DNA of 64,000 nt from Pycnococcus provasolii (lineage: Eukaryota > Chlorophyta > Pseudoscourfieldiophyceae > Pseudoscourfieldiales > Pycnococcaceae). Under the pieces are notes generated by a model. That model was not told the origin of the DNA and did no database searches. It saw nothing but the letters and a program-made list of their open reading frames with translations. A program made the position numbers and the translations under genes. Within the stretch, counting starts at the first letter, position 1, and each line of letters starts with the position of its first letter. Shown piece after piece: positions 8,890 through 19,355 of the stretch. Where the stretch lies: positions 186,001 through 250,000 of the forward strand of contig OW568892.1 of the NCBI GenBank assembly GCA_938743325.2, read 5' to 3'.

Positions 8890-10218
8890 ATGCCGCGAGA
8901 GAGCCTTCCCCCTCCCCTCGCCGAATTCCCATTCAATTTGCTTGAGAAAAAACAATATGGGTTTTCAACCAAGAGTGGATCCCGAACCCGAGCCCGAGAC
9001 CGGGCGCCGCCGCGTTCGAACGTTCGACCTTCTCCGGCGACTACCCTACAATATTCGAACTCTCGCGCCATGTCCCCGCCCTCGAAGGCTCCTGCTCCTG
9101 CTCCTGCTCCGGATCCTCTGCGCAGCCTGAAGATGTTCGTCGCGGGCGCGATGGCAGGTACAATCTCACGAACCGCCACGGCGCCCGTCGACCGAACGCG
9201 CATGCTCATGCAAACTCACGTCGGCGAACGCATGACGCTCACGCAAGCGTACAAAGTCATGGCGTCCGAAATGAAACAGTCCAACGTGGGCGTGGCCGCG
9301 TTCTTCAAGGGAAACCTGGCGAAGTACGTAACTGCCTCTGCTGTTCTCTGCGCCACATGATATGCACGTTGTGTCTCACCATGTGCACTTATTGACTTTC
9401 GCCCACGCACACACGTACTCAACACACACTCCACACATATTAGCTGCCTGAAAATTGCGCCGGAGACCGCCATCAAGCTGACCATGTACGACTCGCTTAA
9501 GACGCACGTGCTTGACTGGAGAAGACGGCAGCAGCAACTTGCGTACGAGTCACACGTTGCTAGCATTCAGCACACCTCGCCAGCATACACGCTCACCATG
9601 ACACCACAGAACGTGACACCACCGACAGACACGGCAGTAAGCCTGTACGCGCACGAACGGCTCGTGCTCGGCGCCGTCAGCGGCGCCGTCGGGCAGCTGA
9701 CGGTGTACCCGCTGGAGATGGTGAGAACGCGTATCGCTGTCGCGCCAACGGGCATGTACGAGGGAGTGTCGCACACTATCTTCAGCGTCGCGCAACGCGA
9801 GGGTGTGGGAGCGCTGTACCGCGGCGTGGGTGCGTCTATGCTCGGTATCCTGCCGTATGCGGGCGTTGACCTCATGATTTTCGAGGGGCTGAAGAAACGC
9901 ATGCTTACGGCGTACGATACGCCGCCACCTGGCTTGAATTTTGTCTCTGGCATGGTGGCGAGCTGCGTTGCGCAGTTCGTCGCGTACCCGTTCGCTCTCG
10001 TTCGCACGCGTCTTCAGAAGCAGGGCATGATTGAGGGCGACACGACGCGCTACAGGGGCATCGTCGACTGCTTCTCGCAGACTGTGCGCAACGAGGGAAT
10101 TCTTGGTTTGTACAAAGGTCTGCTTCCGAACGTCTTGAAGCTCGCACCCGCCGCAGGAATCAACTGGCTCGTCTTCGAGCAGGCGAAGCTCAGCATGGGC
10201 ATCGACGCGCGATCATGA
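8890..10218 (+). CDS. Mitochondrial carrier (SLC25), ATP-Mg/phosphate-like
   Basis: Two exons, 8890-9323 and 9444-10218, joined across a 120-bp GT-AG intron, restore KGNLAN-CLKIAPETAIK, a typical carrier passage. Starting at 8890 gives 402 residues; the ATG at 9070 gives 342, nearer the usual 300-350, and is equally possible. All three SLC25 repeats are present, with signature motifs PVDRTR, YPLEMVRTR and YPFALVRTR, and six expected membrane helices. The second and third repeats (TGMYEG, LGILPYAGVDL) resemble the C-terminal part of SCaMC/APC carriers, which exchange ATP-Mg for phosphate across the inner mitochondrial membrane, but no EF-hand domain precedes them. The substrate is therefore only suggested. 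Confidence 0.88.
9324..9443 (+). other. Intron of the mitochondrial carrier gene
   Basis: The donor is GTACGT and the acceptor is ATATTAG, length 120 bp. It interrupts a codon after its second base. Removing it restores the conserved end of the first carrier repeat; reading through meets a stop after about ten residues. Confidence 0.85.
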
Positions 10219-10411
10219 CACGAAGGACTATACTCTTGGACCAACCCAACCACCTGCACGACTTGTTTTTTTCTTTCCATGTATTATAATTTTTCACGTA
10301 TACTTTTGTTTTTTGGTTTCGATATGCAACATGAGGGTTACTCGGGGTCGTAGAATTACAAACGATGGTGGCCCGTCTAAGGATACAGTGCGTCGTTTTT
10401 TTTTTCGGTGA

Positions 10412-11605
10412 TCATTTTCGAGGCTCTTCGACGCGCTGCTTCGAGGATGACAACTTCAGCTTCGTGTGGTATGCGAATCCTGTCACGCACGTCGCATATC
10501 CCACGAGCTGCACGGACGTGATCGTGTCGCCGAGCAGAATGACGCTCATCAGCATGAGTACCGCGCCCTTCGCCTGTACGATGATCTTTAGCCACAGACC
10601 GCTCAGCAGCTTCACAACAGCCATCGATGTGAGATTCACGCCAAAGCCGAGCGTAGCTGCTATGGTGAACAATCCAGGATTGTTCATGACGATTGGCAGC
10701 GCGTTTTCGACGTACAATTTGCTTTCCGTCGTCACGCTGAAGAAGACCAAGAAGGAGATCGTCGCGGGTGTCATGTAATACAGACTCTGCATGGGCGCCA
10801 TCGCGAGACCTTGCAGAAGGATCTGGCTCAGCACGAGCTTCATCGCCTCGCACACCTCGCTTCCTAGCATGAACAGCGTTCCTCCCCACGCGAAGTTGAT
10901 TTCGCCGAGTGCAGCGAGTCCTGTGCCTCCTGCGATAATACCCACGGACAGCACGAGCGGCCAGCTGAACTTCTCCAGCCTGAACAGGAGCATGAAGAGG
11001 AGAGTCAGCACGGGCGTGAACGCCTTCAGCATCTGGACGTAGCTTACGGATAGCGTGTAGTACGGCATCTGCCCGAGTGCGAGCGTACCGCACGAGAAGA
11101 GTCCTATGGGTAGGCAGTGGAGTATCCAGAACCTCGGCGTGACGTCGTCTCTATCAGGCACGGTTGCGGGTCGTACGGCTCGCGTCACGCACACGGCGAA
11201 GAAGGTGAACATCTGTCCGAACGACGTCAGGAGCACGGGGCACTTGAAGTTGAGTTCGACGAGTATGTGTCTGTTGAGCAGTACGAGCGCGTTCGACACG
11301 AGGCACCACACGAGAACGCTCGTGAGGATCAGGATCGCGCGTCGTTGTTGCTTGTGCTTGCTATCTTTCCTCTCAACGGCGTTCCCACCGTTCCCCATAT
11401 TGCTCTTCATATTCGCTTCTGCATCGTACACGCTAACACCGCTGTGATCGCCGCTGTGTTTCCCCTCCGCAAGGTAAGGAAATGATCCACCAACCACAGA
11501 GCCAGCGTTACCACCATGTTGAACCATGTTGCCACCATTACCCATCGCGAGGGAATCGAGCTTCGAAGATGAGCTCGAAACATCACTGTGGGAGGCCGAC
11601 GACAT
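10412..11605 (-). CDS. TPT-family (DMT superfamily) sugar-phosphate/nucleotide-sugar transporter, copy 1
   Basis: The frame from the ATG at 11605 encodes 397 residues; an upstream extension to 11701 begins with GTG and is not favoured. After a Ser/Gly/Asn-rich tail of about 90 residues come roughly ten hydrophobic helices with the TPT pattern (LVLLNRHILVELNF, GQMPYYTLSVSYVQMLKAF, LSQILLQGL, LLSGLWLKIIVQ). The TPT family includes plastid phosphate translocators and Golgi nucleotide-sugar carriers. No clear plastid transit peptide is visible, so a Golgi/ER location is slightly favoured, and the substrate is unknown. Its head-to-tail neighbour at 12193-13533 is a close paralogue, with a central block almost identical at DNA level. 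Confidence 0.85.
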   Translation of the reverse strand: MSSASHSDVSSSSSKLDSLAMGNGGNMVQHGGNAGSVVGGSFPYLAEGKHSGDHSGVSVYDAEANMKSNMGNGGNAVERKDSKHKQQRRAILILTSVLVWCLVSNALVLLNRHILVELNFKCPVLLTSFGQMFTFFAVCVTRAVRPATVPDRDDVTPRFWILHCLPIGLFSCGTLALGQMPYYTLSVSYVQMLKAFTPVLTLLFMLLFRLEKFSWPLVLSVGIIAGGTGLAALGEINFAWGGTLFMLGSEVCEAMKLVLSQILLQGLAMAPMQSLYYMTPATISFLVFFSVTTESKLYVENALPIVMNNPGLFTIAATLGFGVNLTSMAVVKLLSGLWLKIIVQAKGAVLMLMSVILLGDTITSVQLVGYATCVTGFAYHTKLKLSSSKQRVEEPRK

Positions 11606-12192
11606 GGATGGAGCGTACTTTATTTTATTGTAGAAGAATCCGATCAGACGTCCTTGGGAGCGCGGAGGGAGGGGGGGGGGGGGGGAGGAAAAACGCACCA
11701 CCTGAGAAATCCGACCAGGGAATCAGGGAATCAGGGAAGCGGAATAAGAAGAGAAGGTCTCAACGGTTCCCTGGGATCCCCTCCCTCCCTCCCTCGCAGC
11801 CTCGGGGTTTCATGCGGAATGCGGATTAGGGTCTAGGGTTAGCGTTAGGGTCTCCACTCAACGCCATGGATGGTCAGAGTCATCGGGAGGAACAACATGT
11901 CACAGGGCAGAGATATTTTACATAGTCCTAAAGTAGATGGCTCTGGTGAGTGCAGAGGTGCTTTACCTTTCTTTGGCGCCATGGAATTCTTCAAGTTATT
12001 TATCCACATCTAAAAATAGCCAGCCATATAGGTATGCACCAGATAGATGGAGCGCGACAGCAACGCGCGCTCACGACTCACGAGCAAGTTAGCACTGAAG
12101 TGAAGATAAGGTGAGACTGAAGTGATAGTAGTGTTACTCTACAGTACAACAATTACGATATTACACAACTGACGAATGCCACAAGCACGAAA
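11606..12192. other. Spacer between tandem TPT genes
   Basis: The spacer contains a 15-G run (11671-11685), BamHI-like GGATCCC and CCTCCCTCCCTC tracts, and a degenerate telomere-like block (about 11824-11852, TTAGGGTCTAGGGTTAGCG). It should hold the promoter of copy 1, transcribed leftward, and the 3' end of copy 2. No further gene is seen. Confidence 0.6.
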
Positions 12193-13533
12193 TTAGCCGC
12201 TCGACGGACTACCACCTGGCGTCGAAGACAACGACGAATGTTTCGAGACGTCCAAGAGTGGCTCGCTCTCGCTGCGAACGCACACCTTGCTGTCCTCCTC
12301 CAACTTCGCACTCTCGTCGCCGTCATCCGACCCCAGCGCAGCCGTAATGGAAGAGCCCATCTTCAGCTTCGTGTGGTATGCAAAGCCCACCAACGTCGTC
12401 CCATATCCCACGAGCTGCAAGGACGTGATTGTATCGCTCAGCAGGAGGACGCCTGCTAGCATCAGCAACGCGCCCTTCACCTGTACGATGATTTTCAGCC
12501 ACAGACCGCTCAGCAGCTTCACAACAGCCATCGATGTGAGATTCACGCCATAGCCGAGCGCCGAGGCGATGACGAAGGATCCAGGATTGTTTGCGATGAT
12601 TGGCAGCGCGTTCGTCGGGTAGAGGTGGCGCTCGGTCATCACGCCAAATATGGTGAGGAAGAAGATCGTCGCGGGTGTCATGTAATACAGACTCTCCGTT
12701 GGCGCCATCGCGAGACCTTGCAGAAGGATCTGGCTCAGCACGAGCTTCATCGCCTCGCACACAATGCTTCCTAGCATGAACAGCGTTCCTTCCCACGCGA
12801 AGTTGATTTCGCCGAGAGCCGAAAATCCCGTTCCTCCTGCGATAATACCCACGGACAGCACGAGCGGCCAGCTGAACTTCTCCAGCCTGAACATGAGCGA
12901 GAAGAGGAGAGTCAGCACGGGCGTGAACGCCTTCAGCATCTGGACGTAGCTTACGGATAGCGTGTAGTACGGCATCTGCCCGAGTGCGAGCGTACCGCAC
13001 GAGAAGAGTCCTATGGGTAGGCAGTGGAGTATCCAGAACCTCGGCGTGACGTCGTCTCTATCAGGCACGGTTGCGGGTCGTACGGCTCGCGTCACGCACA
13101 CGGCGAAGAAGGTGAACATCTGTCCGAACGACGTCAGGAGCACGGGGCACTTGAAGTTGAGTTCGACGAGTATGTGTCTGTTGAGCAGCACGAGCGCGTT
13201 CGACACGAGGCAGAAGAGCAGCACGGATGTGAGTAGAAGCACGGCCCTTCGTCGCGACGACAAACTCAGGTGCGCCTGTTGCCCTTGTGATGGTGACGGC
13301 GACGCTTCCCCAACAATGTTTTGCTTTTCCCACGATGACGAGCCTGATGCTTGAGCCTCATGACTTGAAGACGACAATGATAATGACGGAGACCCTTGGG
13401 GCGACGAGGACGAGTCTTGGGGTAAATCTGCACCAGGCACACCACTACTCGAAGTCGACTGCGGAATTTCTAAAGAGGTACTGGACGCGGCACTTTGGTT
13501 GTGGTTGTGATTAGGGAGAGCATACGTCGCCAT
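12193..13533 (-). CDS. TPT-family (DMT superfamily) transporter, copy 2
   Basis: The ATG at 13533 (MATYALPNHNHN) gives 446 residues; the longer frame to 13731 starts with TTG. A Ser/Pro/Gln-rich N-terminal tail of about 110 residues leads into ten or so hydrophobic helices of the TPT type. The middle (RHILVELNFKCPVLLTSFGQ to LSQILLQGLAMAP) is nearly identical to copy 1, while both tails and the region around residues 320-350 differ. It has a longer acidic C-terminal tail (SDDGDESAKLEEDSK) than copy 1. The substrate is not deducible. Tandem duplication followed by divergence of the tails, or gene conversion of the core, explains the pattern. Confidence 0.85.
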   Translation of the reverse strand: MATYALPNHNHNQSAASSTSLEIPQSTSSSGVPGADLPQDSSSSPQGSPSLSLSSSSHEAQASGSSSWEKQNIVGEASPSPSQGQQAHLSLSSRRRAVLLLTSVLLFCLVSNALVLLNRHILVELNFKCPVLLTSFGQMFTFFAVCVTRAVRPATVPDRDDVTPRFWILHCLPIGLFSCGTLALGQMPYYTLSVSYVQMLKAFTPVLTLLFSLMFRLEKFSWPLVLSVGIIAGGTGFSALGEINFAWEGTLFMLGSIVCEAMKLVLSQILLQGLAMAPTESLYYMTPATIFFLTIFGVMTERHLYPTNALPIIANNPGSFVIASALGYGVNLTSMAVVKLLSGLWLKIIVQVKGALLMLAGVLLLSDTITSLQLVGYGTTLVGFAYHTKLKMGSSITAALGSDDGDESAKLEEDSKVCVRSESEPLLDVSKHSSLSSTPGGSPSSG

Positions 13534-14143
13534 TATTTTGAGAATAGGAAGAATGATCGACACCCGATGGATGATGATGATGGGGAGCTGAAAAGGATCA
13601 CCGGGGGTCCAACAACCAACAACCAAGACCAAGAAAAAAAGATTTACCTTAGAAGAAGGAGCGAGAAACTGAGCCTCGCGAGAACGACCATCAAAGGAGG
13701 TGCCAGGTGGGGGATAGAGGCGGCGTATCAATCAGGTTATCAATCCCCGAATAATACTTGGGATTCCTCCAACCCCCAAACCCCCGCGAGAACTGAATCT
13801 GAGTTCAAGTTGGTGGGAATTGTTTCCTCGACAAGGGTGGACCCGTTTCCGTTCAACAGGGAAGATGGTTTCCTCGACAACGAGGGATCCCCCGAATTCC
13901 TTCCTCCCGAAAACCCACCTGTAAGGGTTAAACGACAGAGAACGATTCCCATCGAGGACCATCCCCCCTCTCCTCCTGGAAATCCCCCGAATGGGAAGGG
14001 AGTTAAAATCAGTTAAGGTGAAAGTTGGCCTGTAGAATGGGGATCCCCCTCAGAATGGATTCATAAAAACTAGGGCGTTTGAACTGCTTCGTCCCTCTTC
14101 GTCCCTCCTTTTTTCAACCTCCCGGGTCCCGGCGCCGATTCAG
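13534..14143. other. Divergent promoter region
   Basis: This region lies between the leftward TPT copy 2 and the rightward SET-domain gene. It holds repeated TTTCCTCGACAA phrases (about 13826 and 13870) and GGATCCCC and CCCGAA tracts. An open frame of 173 codons (13495-14016) lacks any protein-like feature and is not called. No telomere-like block was found here. Confidence 0.5.
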
Positions 14144-17100
14144 ATGAAGACGACGTCCATTTCACGCATTTATTTTTCAAAATACAACACACATATCACT
14201 CTCACCTCGATGGCAGACTTCACAACACAACCTCCTTGTGAGGTACCTCCGTCTCATCACAACAACATTGATACCAGACTTCCCTCTCCTCCTCCGATTT
14301 CGACATTAAGGACAACCATAATGCAACCACCTTTGATGCCACTAGAAGAAGGTCCAGCGGCGCCAGTGACGACAACCGTCACCTCGACTCTGCCGACGAC
14401 ACCAACACATCACCACCAGCAGCAGAACGTCGACGTCGACGTCGACAACAACCAGAACGAGTCGGCGGCAACAGCGCTTCTCAGCCCGACGGTGCGACTG
14501 CGCATCAAGGCGCCAAGCACACACACACAACCACACACACAACCACCGCCACCACCCGCACACGGACACGACGAGACGGACGAGAACGTACCGCCACTCC
14601 CACCGAGGCCGAACTTCTTGAACGAAATGATGGAACCTGTCGTCGTCGCCTTTGCGAAAATGGTCGAACGCGAAAACCTTGAGCCGTACAAGCACGTCGT
14701 CGAGTGGCAGCGGGAACCTTTTGAACAAAGGAAATTCAGACACCTCCAAGACGCAGAGCCGTGCGACGAGCACGTGCTGCTGCCGCGCGAAGTTGACGCC
14801 GCCCTTGACACGGACCTCGAGGGAATCGTCGACGTGCACGGAGGCGAGGAGGACAAACAGGATGCAGGCGCGTCGTCGTCCTCTCCTGCTGAAGATGAAT
14901 CGCCGAGCGGACCGTACAAGGCACAGGTGTTGCAGGCGCTGCGAGACAACCGCCCTCTCAAGCTCAGCAAAAATGGCGAGGATGACGGAGATGTCCAGAT
15001 CATTGACTGCTGGGGTCTAGACTGCTACACCAGAAAAAATGTTGACGAGCTTCTCGTGCGGTGCCTGCCGCCGAAACTAGGGTTGCAAATAGGAAACGAG
15101 GCACTCAACGAATTCGTGCATCGTCGCCTCCTCCCGATGATGAACTCGCTAAGACGACGGGGATGGGACATCTTGCTTGCACTGCGATGCCTGGCGGGAC
15201 GCGAGCGTGAGCGCGGAGACAACGACCTTGCCAACGCGCTGGAATTTGCTGCCGCCGTCGGCGATGAGGCGGAGGTGAGACTCTTCCCGAAGCACAACCC
15301 GAAGTGCAGAGATCAGCTGGTTGCAAGGCTCCACGAGCTCGCGGTCGCCGGCGACGTGCGCGCCAAGGATTCGCTCGAGCTCATTCGGAAGCAGACAGCC
15401 GCAGTGAAGGAGGAGCAGCTATCGCTCAAACAGCTGAAGGTTCCAATTTTAAATCAGCAGGGAGAGGATGCGGCGCAGCTGGCCACAACCTCAAACGATC
15501 CTGAAGGAAAGAAGCCGGTGCCGACAGACGCTATCGTCGCCAGGAAGAGCGAGTCTCAGACGGATGCCGTCGTACTGCCCTGGCTCCAGGCAACGGTTGA
15601 CTTGCAACTACAGGCCAATGCTGCTGCGAAGCAGCAATCAGGCGATGCTGCCCCGCCACCCGAGCTTAGCGGCGGCGACAAGCCGGCATCGTCAAAGCAA
15701 GCAGCCGGGAAGAAGAAAGGGAAAAAAGGCAAAGCTGCGGCGAGAAAGAATGCCGCGTCTGCCGCGGCGACGAGCATGGCACCGTCGATGATGGAGGTAG
15801 AGCAGAAGCAGGACGACGTTCCTCCCGCTCCTCTTGCTGCCGCCAATCCTTCAGAAGACCCTGCCGCCGCTGCAGTCACCACAACAGCAGTCCCACTGAA
15901 GGAGGAGGCTGGTGACCCTGCCGCAGAAATAATGGCTATGGAGATTTCGTGCCCTGCCGATACGAATCCTTCAAACGCTACTGCACAACCTGAAGCAGCA
16001 GCAGCAGCAGCAGCAGCAGCCCCTCTGGAAATTGCTACGGCTAATGCTGCTCCACCGGCAGATACCACTGCCACGCCGTCAAAGGAGGAGGAGAAGTTGA
16101 CCTCAGAAATGGCCATGGACACAGCTGGGGTGATGGCTGCCTCTGATGACGGTCCCGCTCTCGCAGCCACAGCAACTCCCACGAAGGTGGAAGATGATGA
16201 TGGCAAGAGGGCCCGTAAGCTTGCATCGGACTCGGCATGGTGGGTTGTGTCACCCAACAAAAACGGTGCCGCGAAGCAAGGAAACGAGGGCGAGAAGGAG
16301 AAAGACACGACGACAAACCCTCAAGAAGCACCAGCCCCTGGAAAGGATGCCGCCCTCGGCTCGCCGTCGAGACGACAGCGCAAGGCGAAATCGATCTTCG
16401 ATCCCAGCCCGGAGAAGAAGCCTCCTGCGGAGAAGAAAAAGCGCTCTACCACTGAACTTCGCTCGTTGCAGTCATTCGCGTGGGACAAGAGGTTGGCCTC
16501 CAATCCGGTTGGACAAGCTCTGCAGATGGATGGCACTGCCACGGACTCGTCCGTCGAGGCGAATGGCGGCGCGCGTGCCTCAAAGCGAATGCGCAAATTG
16601 AAGGAGGTTTTCGATCCGACCGCGTCCGTGTACGACGGCGAGTACGTCGTTGGATCGACCTTAACCCAACCGCAGAGGCTGAAGCATCCAAAGCCGAAGA
16701 AGATGAAGATGACCGACATCAATGCCGCCGCATCGTTACCGCCGCCGCCGCCCAAGCCGCCAAAGGCTGCGCAGCGGAAGGCGCTGAAAGAAATGCAGCC
16801 AATTCAGCCTCCCACGGTGGCAGATAGGGCGGCGGAGCTGCAGGCCACGACGTCCAGCGGAGGGATGGACGCGCTCGCCCAGAAAGATTCGAAGAAAACA
16901 AAGCTGAAGATTTCGTACGTGCCAGCCTCTGAGCGGCACTACTTCCGCGCGCATCCAAAGGGAGCAGGCGTGATCTGCCGTCGGCCGGGCGGCATTTCTG
17001 CCGGGACATACATAGAGTCGTACATGGGCATCCTGCACACGCCGTGGCGGTGGTTCGAGAAGCAGGATGCCGTGAAGAAGGCGGATCCGAACATGGACCT

Positions 17101-19267
17101 TCCCGACTTTTACAACATCGCGCTCGAACGTCCCTCGCGCGATCGCCGAGGGTTCGAGGTGCTGTACGTGGACGCCGCGGACGCGGGTAACTTCACGTCG
17201 CGGCTGAGCCACAGCTGCGGCGCGAACGTTGCAACGCCCGTGATGGCGATCGACGGCAAGCTTCGCATCGTGATGCACACGACACGCGACGTGGTGGAAG
17301 GTGAGGAGATGTGCTGGGACTACTCCTGCGTGACGGAGAGCGAGCGCGAGTACCGCGCAGCGTCGTGCCTCTGCTCGTCGTCGAAGTGCCGCGGCTCCTT
17401 CCTCTACTACTCCAACTCCACGTCGTTCAGCGAGGTGCTCAACGAGGTGCACTACTTCCTCGCGCGAAATGCGATGGTGTACCTGGCGTGCGCCGACCAG
17501 TCGCTGAACGATGCCCACCGCGCGCGACTCAAGCGTCACGGCTTCCAGCACGCGGCGCGCTCGGCTGATGATATGGTGAGCCCGTCGTTTCCGCCGCCGC
17601 GCAACCTTGACGATGCCAAGGTGGTCGGTGCGGGATCGATACCTTGGATGGCGCGCTGGGCATCGTACGTGCTCGAGTTCATCGAAATGGAGCGTGGGAA
17701 TCTTCCTCGCAAGCTGGCGATGAAGCGCATGGGTCCCGGTGGCCAGCTTTTGAGCGAGGCTGAGTGTAAACGCTGGAATGAGCTCGCGAAGAAGCAAGCG
17801 GAGGAGCAGGAGCAGCAGGAGCAGCAGCCTGCGCTCGACACGGGCGCGGAGGCCATTTGCCTGGTTTGCGGGTCTGGCGACAATGCGGAGAAGATGCTTC
17901 TCTGCGACGGATGCACATCGGGCGCCTACCATATCGACTGCCTGACGCCAAAGCTTGACGCCATTCCTGAAGGCGACTGGTTCTGCCCTGCCTGCATGAA
18001 GAAGCCGGGTGGTCCGGTGAAGATGGGCGAGCCACCTGCTGGCATGCCGGTTCCAATGTACACTCCTGAGAATGCGGAGCTCGAGGCGGTGGGAGTGCAG
18101 GGCAAGCGGCTGCAGGACTTGAGCGTGACGCTGAACAAGCTCAAGTATTTCGTGCGCAGGCAGGCGAGCATGGCCGAGTGCAGGGGTGACCGCAGCAATG
18201 CCGCGTACGTACCTCCACTTCGCGTTTTGACGGACAAGGAGGTGGCTGATCACCTGTGGAATGGCGAGGATTCGATCGGAACGCAGTTAGCAGTTGCGTG
18301 CCGCGCGTTGCAGCCCGGTTCCCAACAGCATGTGTACAGAGCGCGTTGTGAGAACAACAAGAAGGGTGGTGCTTCAGCGGGTGGTGTCGCCCCGTCGTCC
18401 CCAGCCAAGAGGGTGGCGGCGCCTCGTGAAACGGCGTCGGAGTCATCAGCCATTCGTGAACTTTTGGAGAAGAGTGCAAAAAGTGCGAAGGAGGCGCGCT
18501 CCTTTCTGCTGAAATTCTCTCGCCTTGTGCGCGAGATGCCAAAGAATGGAAAGAGCAATTTGCAGACGGTGGCTGACGTGGCGGTGCTCTATGGGTACAC
18601 CGAGCACTGGTTTACACCCAACGGCGAGTTCTCGACCGTGGTCTCTCAGCCCGTCGACCGAACGGGACAGCGTGCGTACGAAGGTTTGAAGATTGAGCCG
18701 GTGAGTGTGGAGGAGGAGCTGAAAGCAAACGGGGGCAATCTGGGCGGTATTCGCAACAAGGGCCCACCAGACGACAAAAAGCGGTACGGCGCCTCGTTCC
18801 TGTGGGGCCAGTCTGCAAGCTGGTTCAAGCAGACCATCTACGATCCCACGGCGAGCCTGTCCGCAGACCGTCGTGGGTGCCTGAGCCTTCCTGATCCGGA
18901 CAGCTGCCGTGCGTATTCGTCTGGCACAGGTGCTCAGAGCCGCCAGTATTTCCTGGAGACGAACTTGATGAGGCATCAGAGCCTTGGATGGAGCACGAGC
19001 ACGTTCTGGAGCTTTCGCAACAAGAACAAGGTTTACGGCAGTCCGATGCACGACGACGCCGTTCGCTGGGTGACTCTCTACGGTAGCGACGCCAAGAGCC
19101 AGAAGGCGTCCACGGGAGGAAGCATTGCGCTTTCTGAGGAGGATGGGGCGAAAATGCCTCTGGTCCTGCGCGAGCTGCTTAAGTATTCGTCGTCGACGGT
19201 GGCGGCGGCGGCGACTAAGAGGCAGCAGCAGCAGCAGCAACCGCTGCAGCCGCAGGAGCAAATTTGA
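14144..19267 (+). CDS. ATXR3/SDG2-like SET-domain histone H3K4 methyltransferase with PHD finger
   Basis: A single exon of 1707 codons; the ATG at 14210 (MADFTTQPP) is an alternative start. The N-terminal half is low-complexity (Pro, Ala, Lys, acidic). A SET domain spans about residues 925-1075 with LSHSCGANVATPV and GEEMCWDY, followed by post-SET cysteines (SCLCSSSKCRGS). The pattern VTESEREYRAASCLC-CRGS is characteristic of ATXR3/SDG2, the main H3K4 trimethylase of plants. A C4HC3 PHD finger follows at about 1244-1290 (LLCDGCTSGAYHIDC). The SET-then-PHD order and the long C-terminal region differ from animal Trithorax proteins. Expected to act in the nucleus on active chromatin. A poly-Gln/Leu tail ends the protein. 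Confidence 0.82.
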   Translation: MKTTSISRIYFSKYNTHITLTSMADFTTQPPCEVPPSHHNNIDTRLPSPPPISTLRTTIMQPPLMPLEEGPAAPVTTTVTSTLPTTPTHHHQQQNVDVDVDNNQNESAATALLSPTVRLRIKAPSTHTQPHTQPPPPPAHGHDETDENVPPLPPRPNFLNEMMEPVVVAFAKMVERENLEPYKHVVEWQREPFEQRKFRHLQDAEPCDEHVLLPREVDAALDTDLEGIVDVHGGEEDKQDAGASSSSPAEDESPSGPYKAQVLQALRDNRPLKLSKNGEDDGDVQIIDCWGLDCYTRKNVDELLVRCLPPKLGLQIGNEALNEFVHRRLLPMMNSLRRRGWDILLALRCLAGRERERGDNDLANALEFAAAVGDEAEVRLFPKHNPKCRDQLVARLHELAVAGDVRAKDSLELIRKQTAAVKEEQLSLKQLKVPILNQQGEDAAQLATTSNDPEGKKPVPTDAIVARKSESQTDAVVLPWLQATVDLQLQANAAAKQQSGDAAPPPELSGGDKPASSKQAAGKKKGKKGKAAARKNAASAAATSMAPSMMEVEQKQDDVPPAPLAAANPSEDPAAAAVTTTAVPLKEEAGDPAAEIMAMEISCPADTNPSNATAQPEAAAAAAAAAPLEIATANAAPPADTTATPSKEEEKLTSEMAMDTAGVMAASDDGPALAATATPTKVEDDDGKRARKLASDSAWWVVSPNKNGAAKQGNEGEKEKDTTTNPQEAPAPGKDAALGSPSRRQRKAKSIFDPSPEKKPPAEKKKRSTTELRSLQSFAWDKRLASNPVGQALQMDGTATDSSVEANGGARASKRMRKLKEVFDPTASVYDGEYVVGSTLTQPQRLKHPKPKKMKMTDINAAASLPPPPPKPPKAAQRKALKEMQPIQPPTVADRAAELQATTSSGGMDALAQKDSKKTKLKISYVPASERHYFRAHPKGAGVICRRPGGISAGTYIESYMGILHTPWRWFEKQDAVKKADPNMDLPDFYNIALERPSRDRRGFEVLYVDAADAGNFTSRLSHSCGANVATPVMAIDGKLRIVMHTTRDVVEGEEMCWDYSCVTESEREYRAASCLCSSSKCRGSFLYYSNSTSFSEVLNEVHYFLARNAMVYLACADQSLNDAHRARLKRHGFQHAARSADDMVSPSFPPPRNLDDAKVVGAGSIPWMARWASYVLEFIEMERGNLPRKLAMKRMGPGGQLLSEAECKRWNELAKKQAEEQEQQEQQPALDTGAEAICLVCGSGDNAEKMLLCDGCTSGAYHIDCLTPKLDAIPEGDWFCPACMKKPGGPVKMGEPPAGMPVPMYTPENAELEAVGVQGKRLQDLSVTLNKLKYFVRRQASMAECRGDRSNAAYVPPLRVLTDKEVADHLWNGEDSIGTQLAVACRALQPGSQQHVYRARCENNKKGGASAGGVAPSSPAKRVAAPRETASESSAIRELLEKSAKSAKEARSFLLKFSRLVREMPKNGKSNLQTVADVAVLYGYTEHWFTPNGEFSTVVSQPVDRTGQRAYEGLKIEPVSVEEELKANGGNLGGIRNKGPPDDKKRYGASFLWGQSASWFKQTIYDPTASLSADRRGCLSLPDPDSCRAYSSGTGAQSRQYFLETNLMRHQSLGWSTSTFWSFRNKNKVYGSPMHDDAVRWVTLYGSDAKSQKASTGGSIALSEEDGAKMPLVLRELLKYSSSTVAAAATKRQQQQQQPLQPQEQI

Positions 19268-19355
19268 TTTGATTGGTCCACAAGAAAACTTTGTGTAGTA
19301 CTTAACATTAAGACAGTAAAATGAGTGTGCTCAAAATTAGATTATTTACATTTGT

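Noticed and set aside
13495-14016. 173-codon + frame between divergent genes
   Set aside because: It overlaps the start of the TPT gene on the other strand, has a non-ATG start and no protein-like pattern.
16736-18253. 505-codon minus-strand frame
   Set aside because: A shadow of the SET/PHD gene; its Arg/His/Leu-rich composition is typical of antisense reading of GC-rich code.
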